The notes: generated by a model not told the origin, from the letters alone. Positions 37,088 through 46,476 are shown, numbered from the stretch's first letter. The stretch is 64,000 bases of DNA from Xanthomonas arboricola pv. juglandis (GCF_001013475.1 NZ_JZEF01000003.1:1-64000), one strand, 5' to 3'. A program made the numbers and translations.

Positions 37088-37201
37088 CCCCTCTCCCCCC
37101 GGGGCGACAAGGCACTGCTTGCGCGCGACTGGCGCGCGTGCCTTGAAGCGCCCGCGCCGCAAGCGCGGGCCGGGGCGCGGAGCGGGGGGGGGGGGTGAGG
37201 G
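37088..37201. repeat. G/C-rich inverted-repeat element with a 12-G run
   Basis: It begins CCCCTCTCCCCCC and ends with twelve G (37184-37195) then TGAGGG. These ends are complementary and bracket smaller inverted repeats (GCGCGCGACTGGCGCGCG, CCCGCGCCGCAAGCGCGGG). It lies in the 334-bp maeB-GH92 gap, which shows no gene. Confidence 0.75.
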
Positions 37202-37346
37202 TACGGCTTACCAGCGCTGCTGACGTTGCAGTGAAACCCTACTCCGGCAGCAGTCGCGAATCCGCCGATTGCGTGAGCCAGTGCCTGCATCCTGCAGTCA
37301 CCTGCCTCCAGACAAGCAGCGCCATCAGCGATGCGAGACCTCCGCT

Positions 37347-40300
37347 TCAACGCACCGCAGGCTCCGCCGCCAACAATTCGATCTCCGCCAGCTGCAGTTT
37401 GGCAGGCGCGCTGAATCGCAACCGATACTCCGCATACGCACCAGGGGAGGCAATGCGAAACGGCCGCGTCTGCAACGGCCAGTCAAACGTTTCCTCATGG
37501 CGCTGATCGACGACCTCCCACGCACCACCGGCCGCACGCGCTTCCAAGGTCCATCCACTCGCCGCAATCGCCGCATTGCCGCTAGTCAGGGTGTAGAGGA
37601 TCGGCGTGCCGCGCGCCATGCCGCTGAACGTCAGCGCCGATGCCGGTGCGACTGAAGCGACCGTCCCCGCATCGTCGTCATGCAGTGCGGCGACATCGCC
37701 ACCATCGGCCGGCGTGATGCGCGCCGTGTCTCCGAGTACATCGTGCAACGGGGCAGGGCGTTCCCCTGCAGGCGTCAGCGACGGCGGCGCATCGTCCGGC
37801 CCGGTGCCCCAGCGCGAGGGTGCCGGCCCCATCACGAAGTCCAGCGTCGCACCCTTGGCGATGTCTGCATGCGGCAACCAGGTCTTGCGCCAGGGCTTGC
37901 CGTTGAGCCTGAGCGATTGCACGTACACGTTCTGCGGCGAATTCTGTGGCGCGTTGACCGTCAGCGTCCGGCCACCGGGTAGACGCACGCTGGCATGCTT
38001 GAACAGCGGAGAGCCGATCACATAGTCCGGCGTGCCCATGCGCAACGGATACAACCCCATTGCTGCGAACAGATACCACGCCGACATTTCGCCGTTGTCC
38101 TCATCGCCGGGATAGCCCTGGCCGATCTCGCTGCCCAGGTACAGGCGCGCCAGGATCTCGCGGGTCAGGCGTTGCGTCTTCCATGGCTGCCCGGCGTACA
38201 GATACATCCACGGAATGTGGTGCGCGGTCTGGTTGCTGTGCGCATACATGCCCATGCGCACATCGCGCGCTTCGGTCATCTCGTGAATGGTGGTGCCGTA
38301 AGAGCCGGCGAAGCTGGCCTCGGCGGTCTCGGGGGTAGCGAAGAACGTATCCAGTTTGGCTGCCAGGCCCGCGCGCCCTCCATACAGCGCGGCCAGGCCT
38401 TGCCCATCGTGCGGTGCGGTGAACGCAAACGTCCAGCCGCTGGATTCGGTGTAATCGTGGCCCCAGACGCGCGGATCGTACCGTGCCGCGTCCACGCGCC
38501 AGGTGCCGTCCGGTGTACGGCCCTGGAAGAACCCGATCGCCGGATCGAACAGTGCCGAATAGCCCGCCGCGCGGTGACGAAAATACAAAGCCTCGGTCGC
38601 GTAACGCTCGCGCGCCGCGGCTGTTTTCGCCTGCGTGGCCAGCGCATCGGCCATGTTGGCGATACCGAAGTCGTTGAGCGCGCCTTCCATCGACCACGAC
38701 ATGCCTTCGTGCGTGTCGGTATCGGCGTAACCGCGAAAGGTCGAACGCGCCATGCCCTTGCGGCCGACATGCCTGTCGGGCGCCACCACGGTGGCGTTCT
38801 TGCGTGCGGCAACATACGCCTCGACCGGATCGAAGCCCTGCACGCCCTTGAGCCAGGCATCGGCGAAGGCCACGTCGGAACTGGTGCCGACCATCAGATC
38901 GGCATAGCCGGGCGACGACCAGCGCGCCACCCAGCCGCCCGCGCGCGACTGCTCCAGAAAGCCTTGTACCAGCGCACCGGCATCGTCGGGCGCGAACAAG
39001 GCGTACGCCGGCCACGCAGTGCGAAAGGTGTCCCACAATCCGTTATTGACGTAGACCCGGCCATCGCGGATGGGCGCAAAGCTGCGCACCGCGCTGCCAT
39101 CGATGTTGTCGTCCGACCAGCTGCTCTGGCTGGCGTAACGCCAGTCCGGTGCGCCGGCGCTGCCGACATTCTCATGCCCGGAGTTGGGATACAGGTGCAG
39201 TCGGTACAGGTTGGAATACAGCGTGGTCTTCTGATCGGCCGTGGCGTCGGGCACGTCCAGGCGCCCCAGCAACGCATCCCAGGCCTGCTGCGCCCGCGCG
39301 GCGACCTGCTCGAACGTTGCCTGGGGCGCGATTTCCAGTGCCAGGTTGTGCCTGGCCTGATCGAGCGAGATCAGCGAAGTGGCAATACGCATCTGCACCT
39401 GCCGGCTGCTGCCTGCATCGAACTTGATCCAGCCGGTGGGCCGGCCGGTGTCGCTCAGGCCGCTGGTTTTCCACGGCGTGTCGAAGCTGGCATAGACATA
39501 CATGCGCGTGGCCCCGGTCGATAGCCCGCTACGCACGTCGGTGTAGCCGCAGAGCGTCTGCGTTGCCGCATCCAGGCGCAGCCCGCCGCGCGCGTCCACG
39601 TTGTCGAACACCAGATTGGCATCGCCCTGCGCCGGGAAGCGAAAGCGGAACAGCGCGGCATGGTCGGTCGGTGCGATCTCGGCGTGGATCCCGTTGTCCA
39701 ACTGCACCGCGTAGCGATAGGGGCGCGCAGTTTCGTTGGCATGCGAAAACGCCAGCGCACGCTGTTTGCGATCGGCTGGCGGCACGCCGGCGGCCAGCGA
39801 CGGCATCACCTGAAAGGTCTGGCGGTCGCCCATCCACGGGCTGGGCTGGTGGCTGAGCGACAACGCCTGCAGGCGCGGGCGATTGTCCGTGTCGTTATGT
39901 TCGTTCCAGCGATACAGCCAGGTCAGCGTGCCCGCATCGGTCACCGGCGTCCAGAAGTTGAAGCCATGCGGCACGGCCGTTGCAGGAAAATTATTGCCGC
40001 GCGAGAAGGTGCCATTGGATTGCGTGCCGCGCGTGGTCAGCACCCAATCCGACGGATGCGTTGCCGGCGTCAGCGGTACATCGGCAAGCGCGATATCGTC
40101 GATCCAACCGGTACTGGCCGCGCCTGCGGGCGGCGCAACGTCCAGCTCGATCGCACGCACATGGCGCCCACGCAGACCGGGCACCTCGCCCAGCCGCACC
40201 GCCTTGCGCGCCCATTGCTGCGGATACAGCGTCTTCGACTCGCCTTGCGCCTGCGCAGCCAGCGCGACGCCATGCTGATCCCGCGCAGCGCTGGCAGACA

Positions 40301-40709
40301 CGCGCGTGCCGTCGTCCAGCAGCAGATCCAGGGACACATAGGTCGACGCCACATGCTCGCCGCCCACACTTTCCGGCAATATCAGCCACGACAGCGTCGT
40401 ATCGGCACCGATCGGGACATCGGCGGTAAACAGGGTGCGCCGCCCACCAGCGGCATGACTTTGATACCGCAAGGCATGCGCACCGCTGTAGCCGGCGTTG
40501 GGCTTGGCCGCATACGGCGCGGCCGGGCCGGTACCGATGGCAATCTGCACATCGCCTGCCGCCGCGCTCACCGGCAACGGTTGCCCGGGCTCGAACGAAC
40601 TCGAAAACCCGATTGCCGCGCTCACCGACAGCGGCGCAGCGCAGCCCAGGGCGACAACCAGCCGGAGCCACAGCTCACGCGGGTGCAACAGCACAACAGA
40701 CGAGGTCAC
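37347..40709 (-). CDS. GH92 alpha-1,2-mannosidase (secreted)
   Basis: The 1120-residue protein carries a signal peptide (LWLRLVVALGCAAPLSVSA), a jelly-roll-type N-terminal region (about 30-250) and the GH92 fold: FNFWTPVTDAGTLTWLYRWN, TAWPAYALFAPDD, MVGTSSDVAFADAWLKG, EDNGEMSAWYLFAAMGLYPL. GH92 enzymes are calcium-dependent exo-mannosidases that trim N-glycan-type mannosides, so the substrate may be plant glycoprotein glycans. The C-terminus adds a beta-sandwich (TLTSGNAAIAASGWTLEAR). Start: GTG at 40709 with AAGGAGA ten bases upstream, preferred to an upstream ATG that adds a non-signal-like stretch. Periplasmic or surface location is inferred. Confidence 0.9.
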   Translation of the reverse strand: MTSSVVLLHPRELWLRLVVALGCAAPLSVSAAIGFSSSFEPGQPLPVSAAAGDVQIAIGTGPAAPYAAKPNAGYSGAHALRYQSHAAGGRRTLFTADVPIGADTTLSWLILPESVGGEHVASTYVSLDLLLDDGTRVSASAARDQHGVALAAQAQGESKTLYPQQWARKAVRLGEVPGLRGRHVRAIELDVAPPAGAASTGWIDDIALADVPLTPATHPSDWVLTTRGTQSNGTFSRGNNFPATAVPHGFNFWTPVTDAGTLTWLYRWNEHNDTDNRPRLQALSLSHQPSPWMGDRQTFQVMPSLAAGVPPADRKQRALAFSHANETARPYRYAVQLDNGIHAEIAPTDHAALFRFRFPAQGDANLVFDNVDARGGLRLDAATQTLCGYTDVRSGLSTGATRMYVYASFDTPWKTSGLSDTGRPTGWIKFDAGSSRQVQMRIATSLISLDQARHNLALEIAPQATFEQVAARAQQAWDALLGRLDVPDATADQKTTLYSNLYRLHLYPNSGHENVGSAGAPDWRYASQSSWSDDNIDGSAVRSFAPIRDGRVYVNNGLWDTFRTAWPAYALFAPDDAGALVQGFLEQSRAGGWVARWSSPGYADLMVGTSSDVAFADAWLKGVQGFDPVEAYVAARKNATVVAPDRHVGRKGMARSTFRGYADTDTHEGMSWSMEGALNDFGIANMADALATQAKTAAARERYATEALYFRHRAAGYSALFDPAIGFFQGRTPDGTWRVDAARYDPRVWGHDYTESSGWTFAFTAPHDGQGLAALYGGRAGLAAKLDTFFATPETAEASFAGSYGTTIHEMTEARDVRMGMYAHSNQTAHHIPWMYLYAGQPWKTQRLTREILARLYLGSEIGQGYPGDEDNGEMSAWYLFAAMGLYPLRMGTPDYVIGSPLFKHASVRLPGGRTLTVNAPQNSPQNVYVQSLRLNGKPWRKTWLPHADIAKGATLDFVMGPAPSRWGTGPDDAPPSLTPAGERPAPLHDVLGDTARITPADGGDVAALHDDDAGTVASVAPASALTFSGMARGTPILYTLTSGNAAIAASGWTLEARAAGGAWEVVDQRHEETFDWPLQTRPFRIASPGAYAEYRLRFSAPAKLQLAEIELLAAEPAVR

Positions 40710-41028
40710 GTGGCGATGTCTCCTTGGGTGCGATACCGCAGGGCAGGTCCGGCCGAGTGCTGCGGGCGATCCGGACACGGGGCGCAGGCGCGGGGCGGTG
40801 CGCCATGGTCAGGCGATGATAAGCGCGATGTCCGGGTGGGGTGGCCTGGCGCTGCCGGACCGGCAAGGCCGCGGCCCTGCCGGACCTGCCGCATCTCTCG
40901 AGGTTGCCGGTGCCCGCGCTGGCGCCGAGACCACCCCCACCCGAACCGGCATCGCCCGCTCAATGGGCCGATCACCGCGCAGGCTGCTAGAATCCGCGCT
41001 CTGCCTTTGCCTCTACGATCGTGCCGCC
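40710..41028. other. 319-bp intergenic region, promoters only
   Basis: The gap lies between the divergent GH92 and zinc-finger genes. It contains overlapping G/C-rich direct and inverted motifs (CCGGACCGGCAAGGCC), but no repeat family, hairpin with T run or supported gene. Confidence 0.6.
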
Positions 41029-41226
41029 ATGAGCCAGACCGCCACCGCGCCCGCCAATGCCGAATCGCGCTACACCGTGCATCGCAGCGATCTGCCGCTG
41101 AGCTGCCCGACGCCGCAGATGGCGTTGTGGAACTCGCATCCGCGCGTATACCTGCCGATCGAAGACGAGCCCAACTGCGAAGCCAAGTGCCCGTACTGCG
41201 GCGCGCTGTTCGTGCTCGCCGACTGA
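41029..41226 (+). CDS. Small zinc-finger protein (zf-CHCC / NDUFS6-like)
   Basis: The 65-residue protein has one zinc-binding motif built from Cys in LSCPTP, His in NSHPRVYLPI and two Cys in AKCPYCGALFVL. This is the CHCC finger shared with the mitochondrial complex I subunit NDUFS6. The bacterial function is unknown. It stands ten bases before the glycosyltransferase gene, so it belongs to the LPS-related operon. Start: ATG 41029; the longer upstream reading is non-homologous. Confidence 0.88.
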   Translation: MSQTATAPANAESRYTVHRSDLPLSCPTPQMALWNSHPRVYLPIEDEPNCEAKCPYCGALFVLAD

Positions 41227-41236
41227 TCCTGGCCGG

Positions 41237-42349
41237 ATGCACCGCCTGACCGTGGTGCAACTGCTGCCGGCGCTGCAGTCCGGCGGCGTCGAGCGCTCCA
41301 CCCTGGAAATCGCCGCCGCGCTGGTGCGCGCCGGCCACCGCGCGGTGGTGGTGTCGGCCGGCGGTCGCCTGGTCCAGCCGCTGCTGGAGGCGGGCGGCGA
41401 ACATCTGACCCTGGACATCGGGCGCAAGTCGCTGCTGACCTTGCGCCACGTGATCGGCCTGCGCCGGCTGTTCGCCGAACTGGGCGCCGACATCGTGCAT
41501 GCGCGTTCGCGCCTGCCAGCCTGGCTGGGCTGGTACGCGTTGCGCGGCATGCCGCCAGCCACGCGGCCGCGCTTTGTCACCACCGTGCACGGGCTCAACT
41601 CGCCCAGCCGCTACAGCGCGGTGATGACCTACGGCGAGCGGGTGATCTGCGTGTCGCAGACGGTGCGCGAGTACGTCTGCACGCACTATCCGCAGACCGA
41701 CAGCGCGCGCTTGCGCACGATACCGCGCGGTGTCGATATCGCGCAGTTTCCGCGTCGCCCGCATCCGGATCGCCGCGCGCGCACCTGGGCACAGGGCATG
41801 CTGCCCGGCTTGCCGGCCGATGCACCACTGCTGCTGCTGCCCGGGCGCGGCACCCGCCTGAAGGGGCACACCGACGGTCTGCAACTGCTCGCCGACGTGC
41901 GCGCTGCCGGCGTGCCGGCCTGGTTGTGGCTGCCGGGCGCGCGCGAGCCGGGCCGCGAGGCCTATCTGCGCGAGCTGGAAGCCGAGGCCACCAGGCTGGG
42001 CGTGGCCGAGGCGGTCGCCTTCACCGAACCCACCGCACGCATCGCCGAGGCCTATGCCGCCAGCGATCTGGTGCTGCAGCTGTCGCGCAAACCCGAGGCC
42101 TTCGGCCGCACCGTGGTGGAGGCCTTGTCGGTGGGCCGGCCAGTGCTGGGGTGGGCGCATGGCGGCGTCGGCGAACTGCTGGCCGAGTTGCAACCCGGCG
42201 GCGCGGTGCCGGCCTTCGATGCCGCTGCCTTGCGCACCCAGGCGCTTCATTTGCTGCAGCAGGCGCCGACAGCGCCCGCCGTGCTTCCCTACACGTTGCA
42301 GGCCATGCAAGCGGCCACCCTGAAGGTCTATGACGAACTCCGCCGCTGA
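41237..42349 (+). CDS. GT4-family glycosyltransferase, probably lipopolysaccharide core/O-antigen
   Basis: The 370-residue protein has the GT-B two-domain layout. The N-terminal Rossmann half starts MHRLTVVQLLPALQSGGVER, with the GG loop of family GT4. The C-terminal nucleotide-sugar half contains LLLLPGRGTRLKGHTDGL and the EX7E-like PEAFGRTVVEALSVGRPVLG. It should transfer a sugar from a nucleotide donor to a growing LPS core. The 3' end overlaps the O-antigen ligase gene by 20 bases, indicating one operon. The sugar and acceptor cannot be read from the sequence. Confidence 0.88.
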   Translation: MHRLTVVQLLPALQSGGVERSTLEIAAALVRAGHRAVVVSAGGRLVQPLLEAGGEHLTLDIGRKSLLTLRHVIGLRRLFAELGADIVHARSRLPAWLGWYALRGMPPATRPRFVTTVHGLNSPSRYSAVMTYGERVICVSQTVREYVCTHYPQTDSARLRTIPRGVDIAQFPRRPHPDRRARTWAQGMLPGLPADAPLLLLPGRGTRLKGHTDGLQLLADVRAAGVPAWLWLPGAREPGREAYLRELEAEATRLGVAEAVAFTEPTARIAEAYAASDLVLQLSRKPEAFGRTVVEALSVGRPVLGWAHGGVGELLAELQPGGAVPAFDAAALRTQALHLLQQAPTAPAVLPYTLQAMQAATLKVYDELRR

Positions 42350-43664
42350 GGCCATCCCCTCCGCGTCCGTGCTGACGCCCGATGCCGGTCGCTGGGCGCC
42401 GCTGTGGGTGATCCTGTTCGTGGCGCTGTGGCCCACGCCCGGGCTAGCCGAGACGGTGTTGTCGCTGGGCGCGCTGTTTGCGGCGTATCGCCTGCTGCAT
42501 GCGCGGTTCCGCGGCGGCACCCGGCTGCTCAGCGGTGCGGCCTGGGCGCTGACCAGCGTGTTGTTCTTCGCGTACTGGTTGCCGCAGATGCTGTCGGCGT
42601 TCGATGCGGTGGACGTTGGGCGCGCGCTGCGCAAGGCGGCCACCGATCTGCGCTATCTGCCTTTCATGTGGTTGTGCGCGATCGCGGTGGCCAATGCGCA
42701 GCGGCGTCGGCGCACCTTCACCGGCCTGGCGGTGATCGGCGCGGTGTGGACGCTGGATGCGCTGCTGCAGGCCGCGTTCGGCAACAGCCCGTTGTTCTTC
42801 GGCCTGGATCAGATCAAGCAGCTGATCAGCGGGCATGGCCTGTGCACGCCGCAGGAGCTGGCCCTGGTCGACCGCCTCAGCGGCGTGCTGGGGCCGTGCA
42901 ACCTCAAGTTCGGCCAGACCCTGGCCAGCCTGTCGCCCTTCCTGTTGCTGGCGCTGGGCCGGCGCCATGCCTGGGCCTGGGCAGGCGCTGCGGCGGCGGT
43001 CGGGGTGGTGTTGGTGCTGGCGGGTTCGCGGGCGTCGTGGATCACCTACGGCGTGATCGTGCTGCTGTCCGGCTGGCAGTTACTGGGTGGCCGTCGTCTG
43101 CTGGGAGTGGCGCTGATCGGCGCGCTGCTGGCGGCCGGCGTGGTGGCGGTGGCGCCGCAGGCGCGCGAGCGGATCCAGCGCACCGCCCTGGCCTTCGGCG
43201 ACGGCGAGCAGGGCGTCGACCAGGCCCTGTCCGGGCGTGCGCAGATCTGGGGCGCGGCGTTGTGCATGATCCGCGCGCATCCGCTCAATGGCGTGGGCGC
43301 ACGCGGATTTCGGCAGGCCTACCCGGCCTGCAATCCGGCCCCCGCGCAGGCGCCGGCATGGGGCGACGGGCCGGCCTTCCATGCGCACCAGATCGTGCTG
43401 GAAATCCTGGCCGAAACCGGGGTGATCGGTTTGCTGCTGTGGCTGGCCGGTGCGGCCCAGGCCTGGCGCGCGTGGCGCTATTCCAGCCTGGCCGCGCGCG
43501 CGCAGGCACGCCCGGCAATGATCGCGCTGGTGGCAACCGTGTTCCCGCTCAATACGCATCTGGCGTTCTATTCCAGCTTCTGGGGCGGGCTGAGCCTGAT
43601 GCTGGCCGGCCTGTATGCCGGTGCCTTGCTCAACGACGACGCAGATCAGCCGCCGCCGCGCTGA
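42330..43664 (+). CDS. waaL: O-antigen ligase-family membrane protein
   Basis: The 444-residue protein has about 12 hydrophobic segments and the Wzy_C-type large periplasmic loop (AFGDGEQGVDQALSGRAQIWGAA to GDGPAFHAHQIVLEILAETG). That loop includes the R...H pattern seen in WaaL/Wzy ligases. WaaL attaches undecaprenyl-linked O-antigen to lipid A-core on the periplasmic face. Polymerase (Wzy) and exopolysaccharide ligases share the fold, so the gene name is probable only. It overlaps the glycosyltransferase by 20 bases, and the next gene is convergent. Confidence 0.82.
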   Translation: MTNSAAEAIPSASVLTPDAGRWAPLWVILFVALWPTPGLAETVLSLGALFAAYRLLHARFRGGTRLLSGAAWALTSVLFFAYWLPQMLSAFDAVDVGRALRKAATDLRYLPFMWLCAIAVANAQRRRRTFTGLAVIGAVWTLDALLQAAFGNSPLFFGLDQIKQLISGHGLCTPQELALVDRLSGVLGPCNLKFGQTLASLSPFLLLALGRRHAWAWAGAAAAVGVVLVLAGSRASWITYGVIVLLSGWQLLGGRRLLGVALIGALLAAGVVAVAPQARERIQRTALAFGDGEQGVDQALSGRAQIWGAALCMIRAHPLNGVGARGFRQAYPACNPAPAQAPAWGDGPAFHAHQIVLEILAETGVIGLLLWLAGAAQAWRAWRYSSLAARAQARPAMIALVATVFPLNTHLAFYSSFWGGLSLMLAGLYAGALLNDDADQPPPR

Positions 43665-43725
43665 CTCGCCGCACATCCGTGCGCTGCTGCGGCTGCACGC
43701 AGCGCAGGCGTGAGACCCGCCGACA

Positions 43726-44646
43726 TCAGCGATAGAATGCGCTGCGCCCGCCCGGCTGGCGCTTGAAGCGCCGATGGATCCACAGGTACTGGTCCGGCGC
43801 CTCGCGCACCATGTCCTCGATCGCCGCATTGACCTGCGCGGTATCGGCGATCACATCGTCGGAGGGGATGTCTGCCAGCGGCGGCGCGATCTTGAGGATG
43901 TAGCGGCCACCTTCGCGCCGATGGAAGTACGGCACCACCGCGCAGCCGGTCAGCCGCGCCAACTGGTGGGTGGCGGTGATGGTGGAGGCCGGATGCCCGA
44001 AGAACGGCACGAACACGGTGTCCTTGCCGCGCATGTCCTGATCCGGCGCGTACCACAGGAAACCGCCGCGCTTGAGGTGCTTGATGGTGGCGCGCAGATC
44101 CTCGTTGGCGAACATGTGCGTGGCATAGCGCAGCCGCCCGCGCTTGACCGCCCACTCGAACACCGGGTTGCGATGCCTGCGGTACATGCCGGCCAGCGGC
44201 ACGTAATCGCATAGCAGCCGCCCGCACATCTCCAGCGTCATGAAGTGGCCGGACACCAGCAACACGCCGCGCTTTTGTTCCTGCAGACGCTGCAGATGTT
44301 CCAGCCCTTCGACCTGCACGCCCGGCCGGATGGCATCGATGCTGCCCCACCAGGCACGCGCGAATTCGAACAGGCCCACGCCCAGCGCATCGAAACTGTC
44401 GCGCAACAGCCGCGCCCGCCAGGCATCGTCCTGTTCGGGAAAACACAGCGTGAGGTTGACCTCGGCAGCGCGCCGACGCGTGCCGGCCAGGCGCATCGCG
44501 ATCCAGCCCACGCCACGGCCGAGCGCGCGCTGCAGCGTCCAGGGCAGGCGTCCGGCGATCACCATGACGGCAAGGGCCAGATACATCGGCCAGTGCCTGG
44601 GGTTGCGCAGGGAAGGGCGGACAGCGACGTTGGCGGGTTCGGACAT
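43726..44646 (-). CDS. lpxL: Lipid A lauroyl/myristoyl acyltransferase
   Basis: The 306-residue LpxL/HtrB-family enzyme adds a secondary acyl chain to Kdo2-lipid A. It has an N-terminal membrane anchor (MYLALAVMVIAGRLPWTLQ), the catalytic H(X4)E motif in SGHFMTLEMCG, and further family blocks (YRRHRNPVFEW, GGFLWYAPDQDMRGKDTVFVPFFG, YLWIHRRFK). Inner-membrane, cytoplasmic face. It is divergent from waaA, whose Kdo product is its substrate, so they sit together functionally. LpxM cannot be excluded; the name rests on family resemblance. Confidence 0.88.
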   Translation of the reverse strand: MSEPANVAVRPSLRNPRHWPMYLALAVMVIAGRLPWTLQRALGRGVGWIAMRLAGTRRRAAEVNLTLCFPEQDDAWRARLLRDSFDALGVGLFEFARAWWGSIDAIRPGVQVEGLEHLQRLQEQKRGVLLVSGHFMTLEMCGRLLCDYVPLAGMYRRHRNPVFEWAVKRGRLRYATHMFANEDLRATIKHLKRGGFLWYAPDQDMRGKDTVFVPFFGHPASTITATHQLARLTGCAVVPYFHRREGGRYILKIAPPLADIPSDDVIADTAQVNAAIEDMVREAPDQYLWIHRRFKRQPGGRSAFYR

Positions 44647-44722
44647 GCGTCAATTCTAAGGGATCATGCGCGCGCGGCAGCGTGCACATGCGCATGCCGC
44701 AACGCTCCCGTATCCTGCAGCG

Positions 44723-46039
44723 ATGCGGAAAGACCCGATCGAATGGCTGTTGCGCGGACTGTACTCGGCGCTGTTGTACCTGTTGCTGCCGGTGACGGTG
44801 TACCACCTGGTGTGGCGCGGTTTTCGCGTGCGCGAGTACTTCAACCGCTGGAACGAGCGCTATGCCTCCTACACGCATGCCTGCGGTCGCCCGCGCGTAT
44901 GGGTGCATGCGGTGTCGGTGGGCGAGGTCAATGCCGCCGCGCCGCTGGTCAACGCCTTGCGCGCGCAGCGTCCGGATATCCGCTGGGTCATCACCACCAT
45001 CACCCCCACCGGCTCCGAGCGCGTGCGCGCGGTCTGGGGCGATGCGGTGGACCACGTGTATCTGCCCTACGACGTGCCCGGCAGCGTCGGCCGGTTCCTG
45101 GAGCATTTCCGCCCGCGCCTGGCGTTGATCCTGGAAACCGAACTGTGGCCGAACATGTTGTTCGGCTGCCGCGACCGCAGGATTCCGGTGTACATCCTCA
45201 ATGCGCGGCTGTCGGCGCGCTCGCTGCGTGGCTATCGCCTGCTGGCGCCGTTGATCAGCCGCGCGCTGCGCAGCGTCACCTGCGTGGCCGCGCAGTCGCA
45301 CGACGATGCCGAACGCTTCATCACGCTGGGTGCGCGGCCCGACCAGGTGATCGCACTGGGCAATCTCAAATTCGATATCGCCGCGCCTGCGCAGTTGCAG
45401 GCGCTGGTCGCGCAGTTCCATACGCATGTGCCGGCAACGCGGCCGGTGTGGATTGCCGCCAGCACGCACGAAGGCGAGGAAGCAGCCGTGGCCGACATCC
45501 ATGCGCGCCTGCTGCTGCAGTTTCCTGACCTGCTGATGTTATGGGCGCCGCGCCACCCGGAGCGCTTTCCCAAGGTCGAGGCCGTGGCGCGCGAGCGTGG
45601 CTGGGCCGTGTCCACGCGCAAGAGCCAGCAATGGCCGCAGGCGCGCGACAAGGTATTCGTCATCGATACGCTGGGTGAGCTGATGAGCTTCTACGCCTGC
45701 GCACAGGTCGCCTTCGTCGGCGGCAGTCTGCAGCCGATCGGCGGGCACAATCTGCTCGAACCGGCAGCAGTCGGCACGCCGGCAGTCACCGGCCCACATC
45801 TGCACAATTTCTCGGAGATTTCGCGGCGCATGCGCGAGGCTGATGCAGTGGCCATCTGTGACGATGCCGACAGCGTCTACCACGATCTTGCGCGCCTGCT
45901 CGGCGACCCTGCCCAGCGCGAGGCGATGGCTGCAGCAGGGCTGGCCTTGGTCGCCAATGGCAAGGGCGCGGTGGCGCGGACGCTGGTGCAGATCGCGCCG
46001 GACCTGCCACCGGTGGTGAGCGAGGGCGCGGCGTCCTGA
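44723..46039 (+). CDS. waaA: 3-deoxy-D-manno-octulosonic acid transferase
   Basis: The 438-residue WaaA (KdtA) transfers Kdo from CMP-Kdo to lipid IVA at the inner-membrane cytoplasmic face. It has an N-terminal anchor (LYSALLYLLLPVTVYHLVW), the Glycos_transf_N domain (VWVHAVSVGEVNAAAPLV with the catalytic Glu) and the C-terminal GT30 half (WIAASTHEGEEAAVADIH, FVGGSLQPIGGHNLLEPAA). Start: ATG 44723 (MRKDPIEWLLRG). A perfect 16-bp hairpin follows the stop. Length and motifs are normal. Confidence 0.95.
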   Translation: MRKDPIEWLLRGLYSALLYLLLPVTVYHLVWRGFRVREYFNRWNERYASYTHACGRPRVWVHAVSVGEVNAAAPLVNALRAQRPDIRWVITTITPTGSERVRAVWGDAVDHVYLPYDVPGSVGRFLEHFRPRLALILETELWPNMLFGCRDRRIPVYILNARLSARSLRGYRLLAPLISRALRSVTCVAAQSHDDAERFITLGARPDQVIALGNLKFDIAAPAQLQALVAQFHTHVPATRPVWIAASTHEGEEAAVADIHARLLLQFPDLLMLWAPRHPERFPKVEAVARERGWAVSTRKSQQWPQARDKVFVIDTLGELMSFYACAQVAFVGGSLQPIGGHNLLEPAAVGTPAVTGPHLHNFSEISRRMREADAVAICDDADSVYHDLARLLGDPAQREAMAAAGLALVANGKGAVARTLVQIAPDLPPVVSEGAAS

Positions 46040-46047
46040 GGATGTCA

Positions 46048-46083
46048 CTGCGCCTGCACTGCAGCGTTGCAGTGCAGGCGCAG
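46048..46083 (+). terminator. Perfect 16-bp hairpin after waaA (terminator-like, no T run)
   Basis: CTGCGCCTGCACTGCA pairs perfectly with TGCAGTGCAGGCGCAG across GCGT, eight bases after the waaA stop. No T tract follows, so it may stabilise the 3' end or terminate with Rho. Confidence 0.65.
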
Positions 46084-46205
46084 TCACGCTAATGCGCGTC
46101 ATCCAACGACCTTGGAGTGCCAACAGACGTGGCGATCGCGCAGTCGTGTTATCAGCCGCTTTGGGCGTCATCTGGAGAGTCTCAAGCCGTATTGGTCGAG
46201 CGTGC

Positions 46206-46304
46206 GGTGCTCTCGCCGCTCGCGGGACACGCCGTGAATCCGTCCGTGGAGGCTCGGTGGCGGCATCCATGCCGCCGCACGGTCCCGCAACCGGCGAGGA
46301 CACC
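46206..46304 (-). repeat. 99-bp imperfect palindrome, copy D
   Basis: Same family as copy B: the shared core runs from GGGACACGCCGTGAATCCGT through CGGCATCCATGCCG to GGTCCCG. The arms (GGTGCTCTCGCCG and CGGCGAGGACACC) differ from other copies but match each other. Belongs to the 99-bp subclass with E and G. Confidence 0.8.
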
Positions 46305-46374
46305 GTACCAGAGAGTTAGCCGGTTGCTTTGTTGAAATTGCTTGCAAACCTGCACACCGACCATCACGACTGGT

Positions 46375-46476
46375 CCTTGCCCGTTCACCGTCGCGGGACC
46401 TGACGCGGCATGGAGGCCGCTTAAGAGCTTACAAGGACGTACTTGCAGCGTGTCCCGCGATGGCAGGCGGGCAAGG
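46375..46476 (+). repeat. 102-bp imperfect palindrome, copy C
   Basis: Same orientation as copy A: CCTTGCCCG to GGCGGGCAAGG, with the ACAAGGACGTACTTGC segment. The inner stem is degraded (GCGGCATGGAGGCCGC). The 572-bp waaA-tolC gap holds this copy, copy D, the waaA hairpin and the tolC terminator, and no gene. Confidence 0.82.

Noticed and set aside
34658-37162. 834-residue frame antisense to maeB
   Set aside because: Histidine/arginine/glutamine-rich shadow of a conserved metabolic enzyme.
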